DNA of 64,000 bases from Eunapius fragilis (lineage: Eukaryota > Porifera > Demospongiae > Spongillida > Spongillidae): assembly GCA_963681505.1 (NCBI GenBank), contig OY811990.1, positions 5,386,708 to 5,450,707 of the forward strand, in the 5' to 3' direction. Position 1 is the first letter of the stretch. Each line of letters begins with the position of its first letter. The notes beneath the pieces were generated by a model, which saw only the letters and a list, made by a program, of their open reading frames with translations, had not been told where the DNA came from and made no database searches. The position numbers were made by a program, and so were the translations under genes. Below are positions 35,291 through 47,400 of this stretch, piece after piece.

Positions 35291-35538
35291 GTTTTCCAGC
35301 TCCGCCTATATTCAGTAAGTCGGGATTCGGGAACCATAGCAACGCTCACGTGAAAACAAACAAACATCTGTAATTTTTTTTAACAACGAAAGGTCGAAAC
35401 TTCATCATAGCAATATAATACCAAGGAGACTATGGTTTTAACCATGCCGTTAAAAATCTAAGCCTCTAGCATCAGAAGAATTCCTATCGCTGAAAAGAGA
35501 GTGTCTGCAAGCTCCGGGAGTTGAATCAAGCCACTAAC
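35291..35538. promoter_or_regulatory. shared head-to-head promoter with a candidate RFX X-box
   Basis: The start codons of the coiled-coil gene (35290, minus) and the giant gene (35539, plus) are 248 bp apart, so both promoters must lie here or overlap. GGAACC-AT-AGCAAC at 35330-35343 fits the RFX X-box consensus GTNRCC-N0-3-RGYAAC except at one position. A CACGTG E-box follows at 35347-35352. No TATA box is evident. Confidence 0.5.
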
Positions 35539-36597
35539 ATGACAACACAGAGGACATCGAAGGCGGATCTGTGCGTGCTCTGCATCCTTCTGTTGGCTTG
35601 GAGCGCTCGCAGCGGAAGCACGGCCGGTAAGCGGTTAAAAAAAAAAAAAGCAGCCCCACCTCCTTCTTTTGTGTGGCTTCTTGCATTCTTTGAATTTGCC
35701 GGAGGGGGCGGAGTGTCGATATGACTATTTTGTTTCATTCCCATTAACAGCTAATGGATTTAAGGGCTTTAGATTTCAAAAGAGCAGCAGCCCATCAAGC
35801 TTCTTTGAAGGTACAGAGAGCCCCTATTCGGTGATCGCGAGAAGTCCCGTACCGTATAACGTTACACTACAGCTTGCAGCCGTAAACTCCGTTATTGCGT
35901 AAGCTACCTCTTATTAACCATATGACCGAATGCCACGCTGTTTCCCCTCCATGTCACAGGACTGTTACCTCAATGATAGACTTCAACCCATTGAACTGGA
36001 ATAGCAGTTACAATTTTTATCTCTTCGGAGTTGAAGATGACGTCATACTTCCCAGTCCGTACGGGGGTCGGTTTCGCGTGTCCTCGCTTAGCTCTAATAA
36101 GTCGCTGAACGCCAACGGCACTCTAACCGTACTCATCGCAGACGATGACCGAGGTAACATGAAAGGGAATGAATATTACTATATATGAAAGGGAATAATA
36201 TATGCACAGAGTTCCCGAAACTGAATTGATTGCATTATAATCCCTTCCAGCCGGTGTGGTGATCGTGCGCAAGGAAACGTACCCTTATCCTGCCGAACTC
36301 CCCGAAGGGAGATGGGCTGTGTACGAGGTCACGCTCCCAAGTCGACCCCAGCAATCCGTCGCCATATTCTTTCATTCTCTGAACAACTCTCTCTCCCTCC
36401 TGCCGAATTCCATGGTGTTTGCGCCGGAGCAGTGGAACGTCTCCCAGAACCTGGTGGTCTTTGCACTCCAGGAGAACAACACTGGCCCCTCCTCCTATGA
36501 CGTCGCCTTTAATATGAGCCTTCAGAGTGCTGATAAGAACTTTGATCAATTTCCTGTTCCTAACTTCAACCTAACAGTAGCCAGTGATGACATAGGT

Positions 36598-36662
<65 letters not shown>

Positions 36663-38379
36663 CACTCTGACATGGTGCCATGCCTGATTCCATTGCACCC
36701 TCCTAACTCCACTTATCACACTTTCCCTCCTTCACACCACCACCCAACTCACCCACCCTCTCCCTACACCTTCACCCCCACAGATGATGCAGTGCTCTCA
36801 GGATCAATGAGCTGGCAGACCATCCCATCTGTCTCCCTCACGGCTGCAAAGATCACACTCATCCTAACACTCTCATTGGACTATTACCCGACTGTGAGAG
36901 CCAACGGCACCCTCACCCTTCTGGGCTCCCTGGACTTTGGAGATCGCACTGGTGTACAGCAGGGTGTCTACACAATGCAGGTGGGCGTATGGTTAAGGTC
37001 CTTGCTGTGCAGGGAATGAGTGTTACAAGTAATAAAAAACAAAACATTCACTAGGAGAAAGTTGGTGGCATAGAGGATTGGAAGGTAATAGTGCTGTAAA
37101 CAAGGGTGGTATAATAGTCCTATATTTAGCACACACAACAAACAACTAATGTCCTCAGAGTGGTATATTGTAAGAGTTATTGCATATGATGATGATGATG
37201 ATCAATTGTAATAAAATGCACTGATCCCAATAATTGAGAACATGCTCAATAAATGTAATCTAACCAATCCCAATAAATTGCGTAGGCGTAGAAGGCGCGA
37301 AAGGGGTGGAGCTGGTGCAATCGTAATAATACATTACATCATAGCGACCGCCGCGTGGGTAAATGCAATATTTCTTAATTTGTTATTTTAGAAAATCAAT
37401 CCGATGCCGCCAAATTACAAATTATGCAGCTGTTAGTTTACTTTTGAGTGATGTGTCTAACTCCGTAGAAGGACTGAACGCCATTCGGCTCACTGGCTAT
37501 CTGCTGCATCAGTATGGGTGTAAAAACGCCGAAACGTAATAAGAGAAACTAAAACCTTTCCAGTGCTAGGTTAAGATGCAATGAGAGGGAAGTGGAGGGC
37601 GCGGACCGGAGTAGCACTCCTGTATTCCGCTCTATTTGCAAAAATGTATGGTATCTCGTTTCGCTGCTTCTATGCGCCCTCCCTTTGGGGACTCGACATG
37701 GTTCCTTCTCCGCGTGTAGACCCAACTCGCTCTCCTTGACAAGGACGTTGTCTTGTTACGTGTGTGAACTTTCCCCTCCATGTAGGTACTGACTGTCAAT
37801 CACGAAGATGGATATCTCGTTGCCATGTCAACCATAGTCCACACCTACTCCGACGACAACAATTATGGCGTCCCATGGCTGACGGTCTTTGAGTACTGCT
37901 GCAGAGGCACAGGTCTTTCCAACAATGCAGGCACCCGGTAAGCTTAAGGGACTGCTGGTGTGGTTTGGACCCCTAAATGCTGATCCATACTCCTCCCCCG
38001 TCCAGTCTCACCATCACAATCACAGTGGACTTCTCCCTCATGTCTTCCCTCCTGCTGCCCGCCATACCTGTGGTTCACCTCTCCTCTGGGAATGCTTCCC
38101 AGCAGTTCTTCTTCCCTGCCCTCACCTCCACTGGTCACCCTTTGGTCTACCTCACTGGCTCCTCTCTTGATTACCGCTCGTCCCAGGCAGGGACACCCCA
38201 GGTTGGTGTCTCAGTTGTGGTGTGCATTTATTAAGAGGTGTCATCGTTCCTTGTACAGGGACTGCAGATTGGGTACACCACGGGTTTGGTTACCTGGGAT
38301 ACCACCTATGTGTCCCCCGGTGACTATAGTGTGCAGGTGGTGGTGATGGATGCGTTCAACGGCCTGCGGGTAAGATTTC

Positions 38380-38431
<52 letters not shown>

Positions 38432-41400
38432 ATGTGTGTGCGCCTGTGCAGTCAGTGATATGCACATTCAATCTCACTTTCCTTGCACCATCACATCGTC
38501 TCCCCCTCACACCTCTCCACTCTTGTCTATTCAGGCAACCTCTGAGCTTCTCTTTCGAGTGTCTGCACCCACCAGTGGGAACTATCCACCTCTCCTTCTT
38601 GCCCCTTGGACCCCATTGCTGCCCCCAGATGTCCTCCATGTTACCCCAGGGTCTATGCTGACATATGACATCACAGTGTTTGATAGTGAGACCATTCTCA
38701 GCACCGTGGTAACCAGCCTCCTCCCACTTCCTGTGGGAGCATCTGTTGGTGGCCTACAGGGATACGTATCACAAAATGGTTAGTTATTTTAGGAGCACGG
38801 GCAGGGAGGAGGGTATAATATATTAACTGGGTACACGGAAGAGGTGGGTACGTGATGTGAAGAGGTGGATACATGATGTGAAGAGGTGGGTACGTGATGT
38901 GAAGAGGTGGGTACGTGATGTGAAGAGGGTATGTGATGTGAAGAGGTGGGTATGTGATGTGAAGAGGTGGATACATGATGTGAAGAGGTGGGTACATGAT
39001 GTGAAGAGGTGGGTACGTGATGTGAAGAGGTGGATACATGATGTGAAGAGGTGGGTACATGATGTGAAGAGGTGGGTACATGATGTGAAGAGGTGGGTAC
39101 GTGATGTGAAGAGGTGGATACATGATGTGAAGAGGTGGGTACGTGATGTGAAGAGGGTACGTGATGTGAAGTGGTGGGTACGTGATGTGAAGAGGTGGAT
39201 ACATGATGTGAAGAGGTGGGTACATGATGTGAAGAGGTGGGTACGTGATGTGAAGAGGTGGGTACGTGATGTGAAGAGGTGGGGCATGATGTGAAGAGGT
39301 GGGGCATGATGTGAAGAGGTGGGTACGTGATGTGAAGAGGTGGGTACGGGATGTGAAGAGGTGGGTACGTGATGTGAAGAGGTGGGGCATGATGTGAAGA
39401 GGTGGGTACGGGATGTGAAGAGGTGGGTACGTGATGTGAAGAGGTGGGTACGTGATGTGAAGAGGTGGGTACGTGATTTGAAGAGGTGGGTACGTGATGT
39501 GAAGATGTGGGTACGTGGTGTGAAGTGGTGGGTACGTGGTGTGAAGAGGTGGGTACGTGATGTGAAGATGTGGGTACGTGGTGTGAAGTGGTGGGTACGT
39601 GGTGTGAAGTGGTGGGTACGTGATGTGAAGAGGTGGGTACGTGATGTGAAGAGGTGGGTACGTGATGTGAAGAGGTGGGTACGTGATGTGAAGAGGTGGG
39701 TATGTGATGTGAAGAGGTGGGGCATGATGTGAAGAGGTGGGTACGTGATGTGAAGAGGTGGGTACGTGATGTGAAGAGGTGGGTACGTGATGTGAAGAGG
39801 TGGGTACGTGATGTGAAGAGGTGGGTACGTGATGTGAAGAGGTGGGTAGGTGATGTGAAGAGGTGGGTACGGGATGTGAAGAGGTGGGTACGTGATGTGA
39901 AGAGGTGGGGCATGATGTGAAGAGGTGGGTACGGGATGTGAAGAGGTGGGTACGTGATGTGAAGAGGTGGGTACGTGATGTGAAGAGGTGGGTACGTGAT
40001 TTGAAGAGGTGGGTACGTGATGTGAAGATGTGGGTACGTGGTGTGAAGTGGTGGGTACGTGGTGTGAAGAGGTGGGTACGTGATGTGAAGATGTGGGTAC
40101 GTGGTGTGAAGTGGTGGGTACGTGGTGTGAAGTGGTGGGTACGTGATGTGAAGAGGTGGGTACGTGATGTGAAGAGGTGGGTACGTGATGTGAAGAGGTG
40201 GGTACGTGATGTGAAGAGGTGGGTATGTGATGTGAAGAGGTGGGGCATGATGTGAAGAGGTGGGTACGTGATGTGAAGAGGTGGGTACGTGATGTGAAGA
40301 GGTGGGTACGTGATGTGAAGAGGTGGGTACGTGATGTGAAGAGGTGGGTACGTGATGTGAAGAGGTGGGTAGGTGATGTGAAGAGGTGGGTACATGATGT
40401 GAAGAGGGGGATACGTGATGTGAAGAGGTGGGTACATGATGTGAAGATGTGGGTACGTGGTGTGAAGAGGTGGGTACGTGATGTGAAGAGGTGGGTACGT
40501 GATGTGAAGAGGTGGGTACGTGATGTGAAGAGGTGGGTACGTGATGTGAAGAGGTAGGTACGTGATGTGAAGAGGTGGGTACGTGATGTGAAGAGGTGGG
40601 TACGTGGTGTGAAGAGGTGGGTATGTGGTGTGAAGATGTGGGTATGTGGTGTGAAGTGGTGGGTACGTGGTGTGAAGTGGTGGGTACGTGATGTGAAGAG
40701 GTGGGTACGTGATGTGAAGAGGTGGGTACATGATGTGAAGAGGTGGGTACGTGATGTGAAGAGGTGGGTACGTGATGTGAAGTGGTGGGTACGTGATGTG
40801 AAGAGGTGGGTACGTGATGTGAAGAGGTGGGTACGTGATGTGAAGAGGTGGGTACGTGCATGAGCAGGAGTGAATAGGGGGTGATTGAAATGTCGCTTGT
40901 TCTTTGGCAGCGATATCTCGACTGACCTGGAATGCAACCAGTGTGGATTCGTGCATCTTCTGCCTGGTTGCTAGGGACATGATGGGACTGCCCAGCCTCC
41001 CACTGTGTGTGCCTGTCATGGCGACCCAACGCTCCATCGTGGTGAGGATGGGGATGAGCACAAGGGAAAGGGATGAGTATGAGGGGAGGGGGGAGGGTGG
41101 GGGTGGAGATGAGGGAGGTGGTATTCCACTGTGAAATTTTCTCTGTCCTCTGCACAGCAACCAGTGTTGGATACCAATGGACCTCAGACGTCTGGGCCAG
41201 CCTTCGCCCAGACATTCACCAAAGGTCTGGACCAGCTTGTTCCTCTGGTCTCCGCTAATGCCACCTTAGTGTCCCCTGGCCCTGTTGAGCTGATGTGCGC
41301 CAGACTGTGCCAGTACCCAGATGCTGAAAACGAGGCCTTGACCGTTGACCCCACCTTCCAGCACCCAATCCTTCAGTACGTTTCCCTCTCCGCTCCTGGG

Positions 41401-44400
41401 TACCCGACCGCAGCCTGCTTTCAGGGGCGTGCCTCACCGGGCACATACCAGCAGGCCCTGCGCAGCCTCAGGTACGCCAACGCCAAGCCTTCCCCCACAC
41501 CTGGCCCACGGGCGGCCATTGTGGAGGTGTACTATGGTGGCACCACCAACGCAATATCTTCTGCGTACTCTGTGCTGAACGTCTCCATCCACAACCACCC
41601 CCCCACCGTCTCTGTCAGCGGCTCCCCAGATAGCTTCTACAACACCTTCTTCCCTCACTGGGGGCCCGTCCCCGCCATCAGCCCCTCTGGTGCCCAGGTC
41701 ATTGATGCCGACAGTGCGACTGTTGTCATGGCAACTGTGGCTATCCAGAATGCCTTAGATGGTGGTAGCAAGGAGTCTCTAGTGGTGAGCTACACCTCAC
41801 CAGAGCGGGTGAGCGTGCCGGTGGTGGAGCAGGCATTGGACCTCAACATCCCCGTGGGGCTGCTTTGGAACGGGGATGCTGCTCCCACCATCACCAGCAC
41901 CATCACCATAGCACAGGACGGGTACGTGGGCGACGTAGCCGTTGTGGTGGACATTCGCCATTCTAGGACTGGGGACTTGGCCCTCCAGTTGGAACACCTT
42001 GGCTATGTGGACCTACTGGTACTCAGTCCAGGGGGCCACACCTGCTCCCAAGACGACATGAGGGGTACTGTCTTCTCCACCAACACCTCCTCCAACGTTT
42101 TCCTATCCAGAGGATACCGGTCCCCAGGCCTTTGCAAGTTCATGTCTCAGGGTCTCTTCACTCCAGATGGGGACCTGTCTCGCTTCAGAGGTCTGGACAT
42201 AGCTGGTAACTGGACGCTGTCTGTCATAGACCAGGCCATCTCTGTCGACACCGGCCGTCTCGTGAGCTGGGCACTCGTAATACAGCCAAGAGAGGACCAC
42301 CTGGTGTGGGCGTGGCCTCCCGTGGTCCCCGCTTTGGCGGTTTACCCCGGGAAACGGTCGCCAGAGTACCACCAGCGGGACGTGGAGAGCGATGGTCGCC
42401 TCACTGACCTAGCCGTGCACGTCCACCTCTCTGTCCCCTTTGAGGCGGTGACCCTTTACGCTCCGACGCTCACCCTGGTGCACCCTGATGGCACCCAGGT
42501 GCTCCTCTTCAACGGCTCTGTCCCCCTGTGTGCCGTGGGGAACTACACATATGTCATCTTCAAGGACAACGCCTCGCTGGGCTGCGACTACGTGTGCTCC
42601 TCCTCTAATGGCTCTCAGTATGGCTCTGGGTCGGGAGCAGGTGTGTGTGAGGAGGGAGAGGAAGGACTGATCAAACCCGGTCTCGTTGATGTCATTGCAC
42701 CTGCCACGCCTCTCTCTGCGCTCAGGGGGAAGCTTGCCGGGGGTCGGTGGGTGCTGCGGGTGTCGCCTTCCTCGGTTGGTCCCTCCGACCTCCTGGGTTG
42801 GTCTATGCGGATGGCTCGAGAGCCCAACGTCTTTTCTACTTACGACGGGAGCTCGCAGCTGCTAACGATTGTTGGGGCGGACTCCGCCCTGAACTACCAG
42901 AGGGTGCTGCAGAGTGTGGTATACGATAACACTGCTCCCAGTATGAACTTCTCCACCCCTCGTCACATTGTCACCACTGTGTTCGACAGTGAGGCGCACT
43001 CCAATGCATCTCTGGCCTCCTCCTCTAGCTATGTCACTGTCCACCACATTGGTCTGACCCTTGACCCTGCCGCAGCAACGTGGGTTGAGTCGCTGACGCG
43101 CAACGTTTCATTCGTGCAAAACCAACCACCACTTCCGCTTTTCAGTTTCCAAATCCCTGTGCTCTCTGATGCAGTGTTCCTGCAGCGTAACTACACTCTC
43201 TACGCGACAGTGAAGGGTTGTGAGGACCTGGGTGTGGAGGGCCTCACCCTGAACGCCTCAGCCGTACCCACCATGCATGTGGTGAACTCCTCTGACGTCC
43301 TGGCTGGTGTCTATCGGCTTGTGGCCACCTCGAACAACCTAACCTCCATCGCTGATGTGCAGGCTCTGCTGAGAACACTCAAGTACTTCAACTATGCCGT
43401 GGTGTTCCATGGGGCGGGGAGAGAAGTTAACATCGTTGTCACGGATACGACCAATGGCAGCCTGTTTACCAGTGGTGTGGGTGTGGTCAACGTTGGGTTC
43501 GTCTACGTTGACCACCCTCCTGAGCTGATCCTTAACAACCACATAGCCCAGACGGACACCATGTCCAACGTCCTGGGCTACACTGAAGGAGACCCAGCTC
43601 TCCTCCTGGCCAATGTGACGGGGCTGGTGCTCATTGATGTCGACAACACCACGCTGGTGTCCATCACGGTGACCATCCTTGACCCAGCTGATGGCATGTA
43701 TGAGGTCCTGGCTGCCAACACCTCTGGCACTAACATCACCTCCACCTACAACACCAGCTCCTACACCCTCCTGCTCAGTGGGGTGGCTCCCCTAGACCAG
43801 TACCGGGCTGTGCTCACGACCGTATCATACGAAAACCTAAATGCTGACCCAGGTGACCCCAGCACCGTCCCGAGGCAGATCTCCTTCGTTCCATTTGATG
43901 GCATCCGTTACGGTAAGGCCTCCATCGCCTATGTGCTCTTCACTGCCATTAACAACGCACCATTTGGGGACCTGAATGGGCAGGCCACAGGCACTAACAC
44001 GTCTGCCCTCTACGTGGAGAGAGACCCTCCTGTCCCTCTGTGCCCCAACGCCGCCATCTTTGACGTGGACAACGCCACCTTGGCTTACATCAGCGTGCAG
44101 ATCCTCAACGTACGCGACAGGGCGCAGGAGGAGGTGCTCCGGAGCGGCCTGGGGCTGACGCACTTTGACCCCAGTGTGGGCCTCCTCACCATCAGGGGGC
44201 TCCCCACAGTGGAGGCATTCCGGGCCGCCCTGCGGAACGTGTCGTACGTCAACTATGCAGATGAGCCCAACACCTCCCCCAGGATCATACAGGTGCTAAT
44301 GAGTGACGGGCTGGAGATCAGCGAACCCCTGTACGTGACCGTTAACATCACCCTGGTGAACGACTCTCCCTACTTCAACTCCTCTGCTCCGCCCTTTGAG

Positions 44401-47400
44401 CCCGCCATGTTGGAGGACGAGTCCCTTACCTCCAACACGGGGTGGGCAGTGAGCGAGATGTCCTACCTGATACAGGACAGCGACGAGGGGGCAGTGAGGG
44501 GTGTGGCCATCGTGGGATACGACACCCAGTTAGGAACCCTCCAGTACACCCTCGACGGATCAAGCTGGTCCCCCGTGTCAACGGCGGTCTCCCTTAACCA
44601 CTCCCTCCTCCTCAGCGACGAGCCTGGCCGCGGGATCAGGTTCCTGCCAGTCATGTACTACAACGGACCTGTGAACATATCCCTCGTGGCTTGGGACCGC
44701 ACTGATGGGCTGGCCAGCGGGAACTACGCAGACGCACGCCACACCTCCAGCCAGTCCCCTTACAGCTCCCAGGTGCTGAGGATAACCCTGTTCGTCATCC
44801 CCGTCAACAACGCGCCCGTCCTCGAGGGGATTCCCCTCCAGCTGACCCCTATAAAGGAGGACAACATGACATCAGCTGGGGACCCGGTGACCAGCCTCCT
44901 GCTCCACGTCACTGACCCCGACCTACCCAGCGTCTTTGGGATAGCCGTGGTGGGGGCTGAGCAGATCAATGGGACGTGGCAGTACTCTACTGACGGTGGG
45001 AGGGTGTGGCATCCCTTTGGTGACGTGAAGCCATCCTCTGCCCTTGTACTCCAGGGAGTACCTGGTACTCTGGTTAGGTTCGTCCCTAAGATGTACTTCA
45101 CTGGGAACGCCTCGTTCCAGTTTAAAGCGTGGGACCTGACCACTTTTACTGAAGACTACGGTTCTGGTTTTGGACCTGGGTACGGGTTTTCCACCAATGG
45201 GACTAACTTTACCAATGGAAGCTCCTCCCAGTCTTACCCCTCTGGGACCTTAGTGGACACGCTCCTGTCTGATCCAGTCAACGGGCCGTTCAGTGTCAAC
45301 ACCACCAATGCCACCATATACGTGGTCCACGTCAACCACTCCCCCTTGGTGCTTGCGGGCATGTCCCTCAGCCCCATCCTGGAGGACACCCCCGCGGACA
45401 TGAACCACGGCACCACTGTGGCGGGGGTCATCAAGTGGGGGACTTACTACTACGACTTTGATGCCAGCTCAGCGTCCGGTCTGGCCGTGGTGGGCGTGGA
45501 CAATCGCTACGGCACCTGGCAATACAGCTGCGATGGAGGCGGTGGGGGTGGCGCGCTGAACTGGACCTCCTTCATAGGTGACCTGTACTACGGGTACCGT
45601 ATCCCGCCCCTCCCCACCCTCCAGAAGGCCACCCTCCTCCTCTCCTCCTGCTACATACGCTACCTCCCCTCCACCTACTTCAACACTCAGGTGGACCTCA
45701 ATGGTAACTCCCGGCCTCCTTTGGACACACCCTTCATCACCGTCCTCGGATGGGACGACACGGGCCTCACTGCGGGACGGTCTGGGACCTACGGGAACGA
45801 CGCCTCTTACTACGGGAGGTCCGGCTCTGTCGAGTTCAGCGCTTCAGTTGTGCCTGTGACCATCACCGTCATGTCAGTGGACAATGTGCCCATACTGCTG
45901 CTCAACGACAGCACTACACCAGACTACAGGACCACCTACTACGAAGACCGTGTCCCTGTGCCCGTAGTGGGGGGCGGAGTCACCTTGATTGACCACGACA
46001 ACGCCACACTGAAGGACCTCACCATCACCATACACTCCACCTTTGACCTTGCACCATTTTTGGGCGTTGCCCTTCCGAACACAACAGCTTCGTACGGTGC
46101 GGGTGTAACCTCCTCCCCAGTCTACCCTTCACTCCAGGCTATTGTTGACTACGTGAACAACCTCACATCTCCCACTCCACTCCAGCTGTACTGTGCAGGT
46201 CTGGCAGCCACAAGTGAGGTCATTTTGGTCACCACGGCTGGTACAGACCTCACCTCGCAGATAATCAGCTGGTGTCCCTTCTCTGTGCGCATTTACGGCA
46301 CCAACAACACAGTTGCACCCAAGGAGCAGTTCCAATATGTGCTCACCAAGGCACTCTTCAACAATAGCATTGATCCACCTACCCCAGGAGATCGTACGCT
46401 GACCTTTGTGGTATCTGATGGCCTGGGCCTGAGCATACCGGTCGTCACCACAGTGACGGTGGTATCTGTGAACGATGCCCCTGTCCTCGACCTCAACGAC
46501 AACGAACCCGACTTCAATAACCACGTCTTCTACGTGGAGGGAGAGGTGGAGCTGCCTCTGACCAACGAGACGGGACTGAGGCTAACGGACACAGACAACT
46601 CAAGCCTCCTGTATGGCCGCGTGGTGCTGCTGGACTACCCCGATGGGAACTATGAGTTCCTCGACGCTTCCACCCTGGGGACTAACATCTCTGCTCGCTA
46701 TGTGCTTGCAAACCACACCCTCTACTTGTACGGCAACGCCAGCTTGCAGGACTACGTGGACGTGTTAAGGACGGTGTCCTACACCAACACCTTTGCCAAC
46801 CCGGGCAACCCCTCCACCCTGCAGAGGAGGGTCCTGTTTGTGGTGAGCGACGGACTGGATGAGAGCGCCTCGGTGTACAGTTACGTCTCCTTCACCGCTG
46901 TCAACAACCAACCGTGGATGGACGTCAACGGCAACGCGTACGGTGCTGACAACAATGTCGTCTTCACCGAGGAGAGGGGTCCGGTGTCCATAGTTGATCC
47001 AGCCGGCTTTGTCATGGATATCGATAACACCACCGTCGCGTCCATGATAGTCCAGATCGTTAACCCCTATGACACCTTCTCGGAATACCTCCAAGTGGAT
47101 CCCATACTGGTCTACTACCAGCCGTACGTTAGCAATGGGCAGGTTGTCATGGCAACATCGGTGATCAACGTCACGAGCAACGTGTGGTACGACGCGGGTG
47201 CGGCAGCTCTGAGGATTAGCGGGCTACCCTCCCTGGAGCAGTACAACATGGTGCTGAGGTCAGTCAAGTACAACAACCTCAAGCACAAGGTTGACCTGAA
47301 GGGCCGGCGGGTGGTGTTTGTGTCCAACGATGGCCTCCTCAACAGTACCGCTGTGTACTCCAATGTCACCATGCAGCCGGTCAACCACGCCCCTTTCTTC

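Noticed and set aside
38698..41215. Minus-strand ORFs of 704-820 codons with TSSHHVP or HITYPPL repeats
   Set aside because: They are the translation of a 21-bp intronic satellite and run into coding exons antisense to a well-supported gene.
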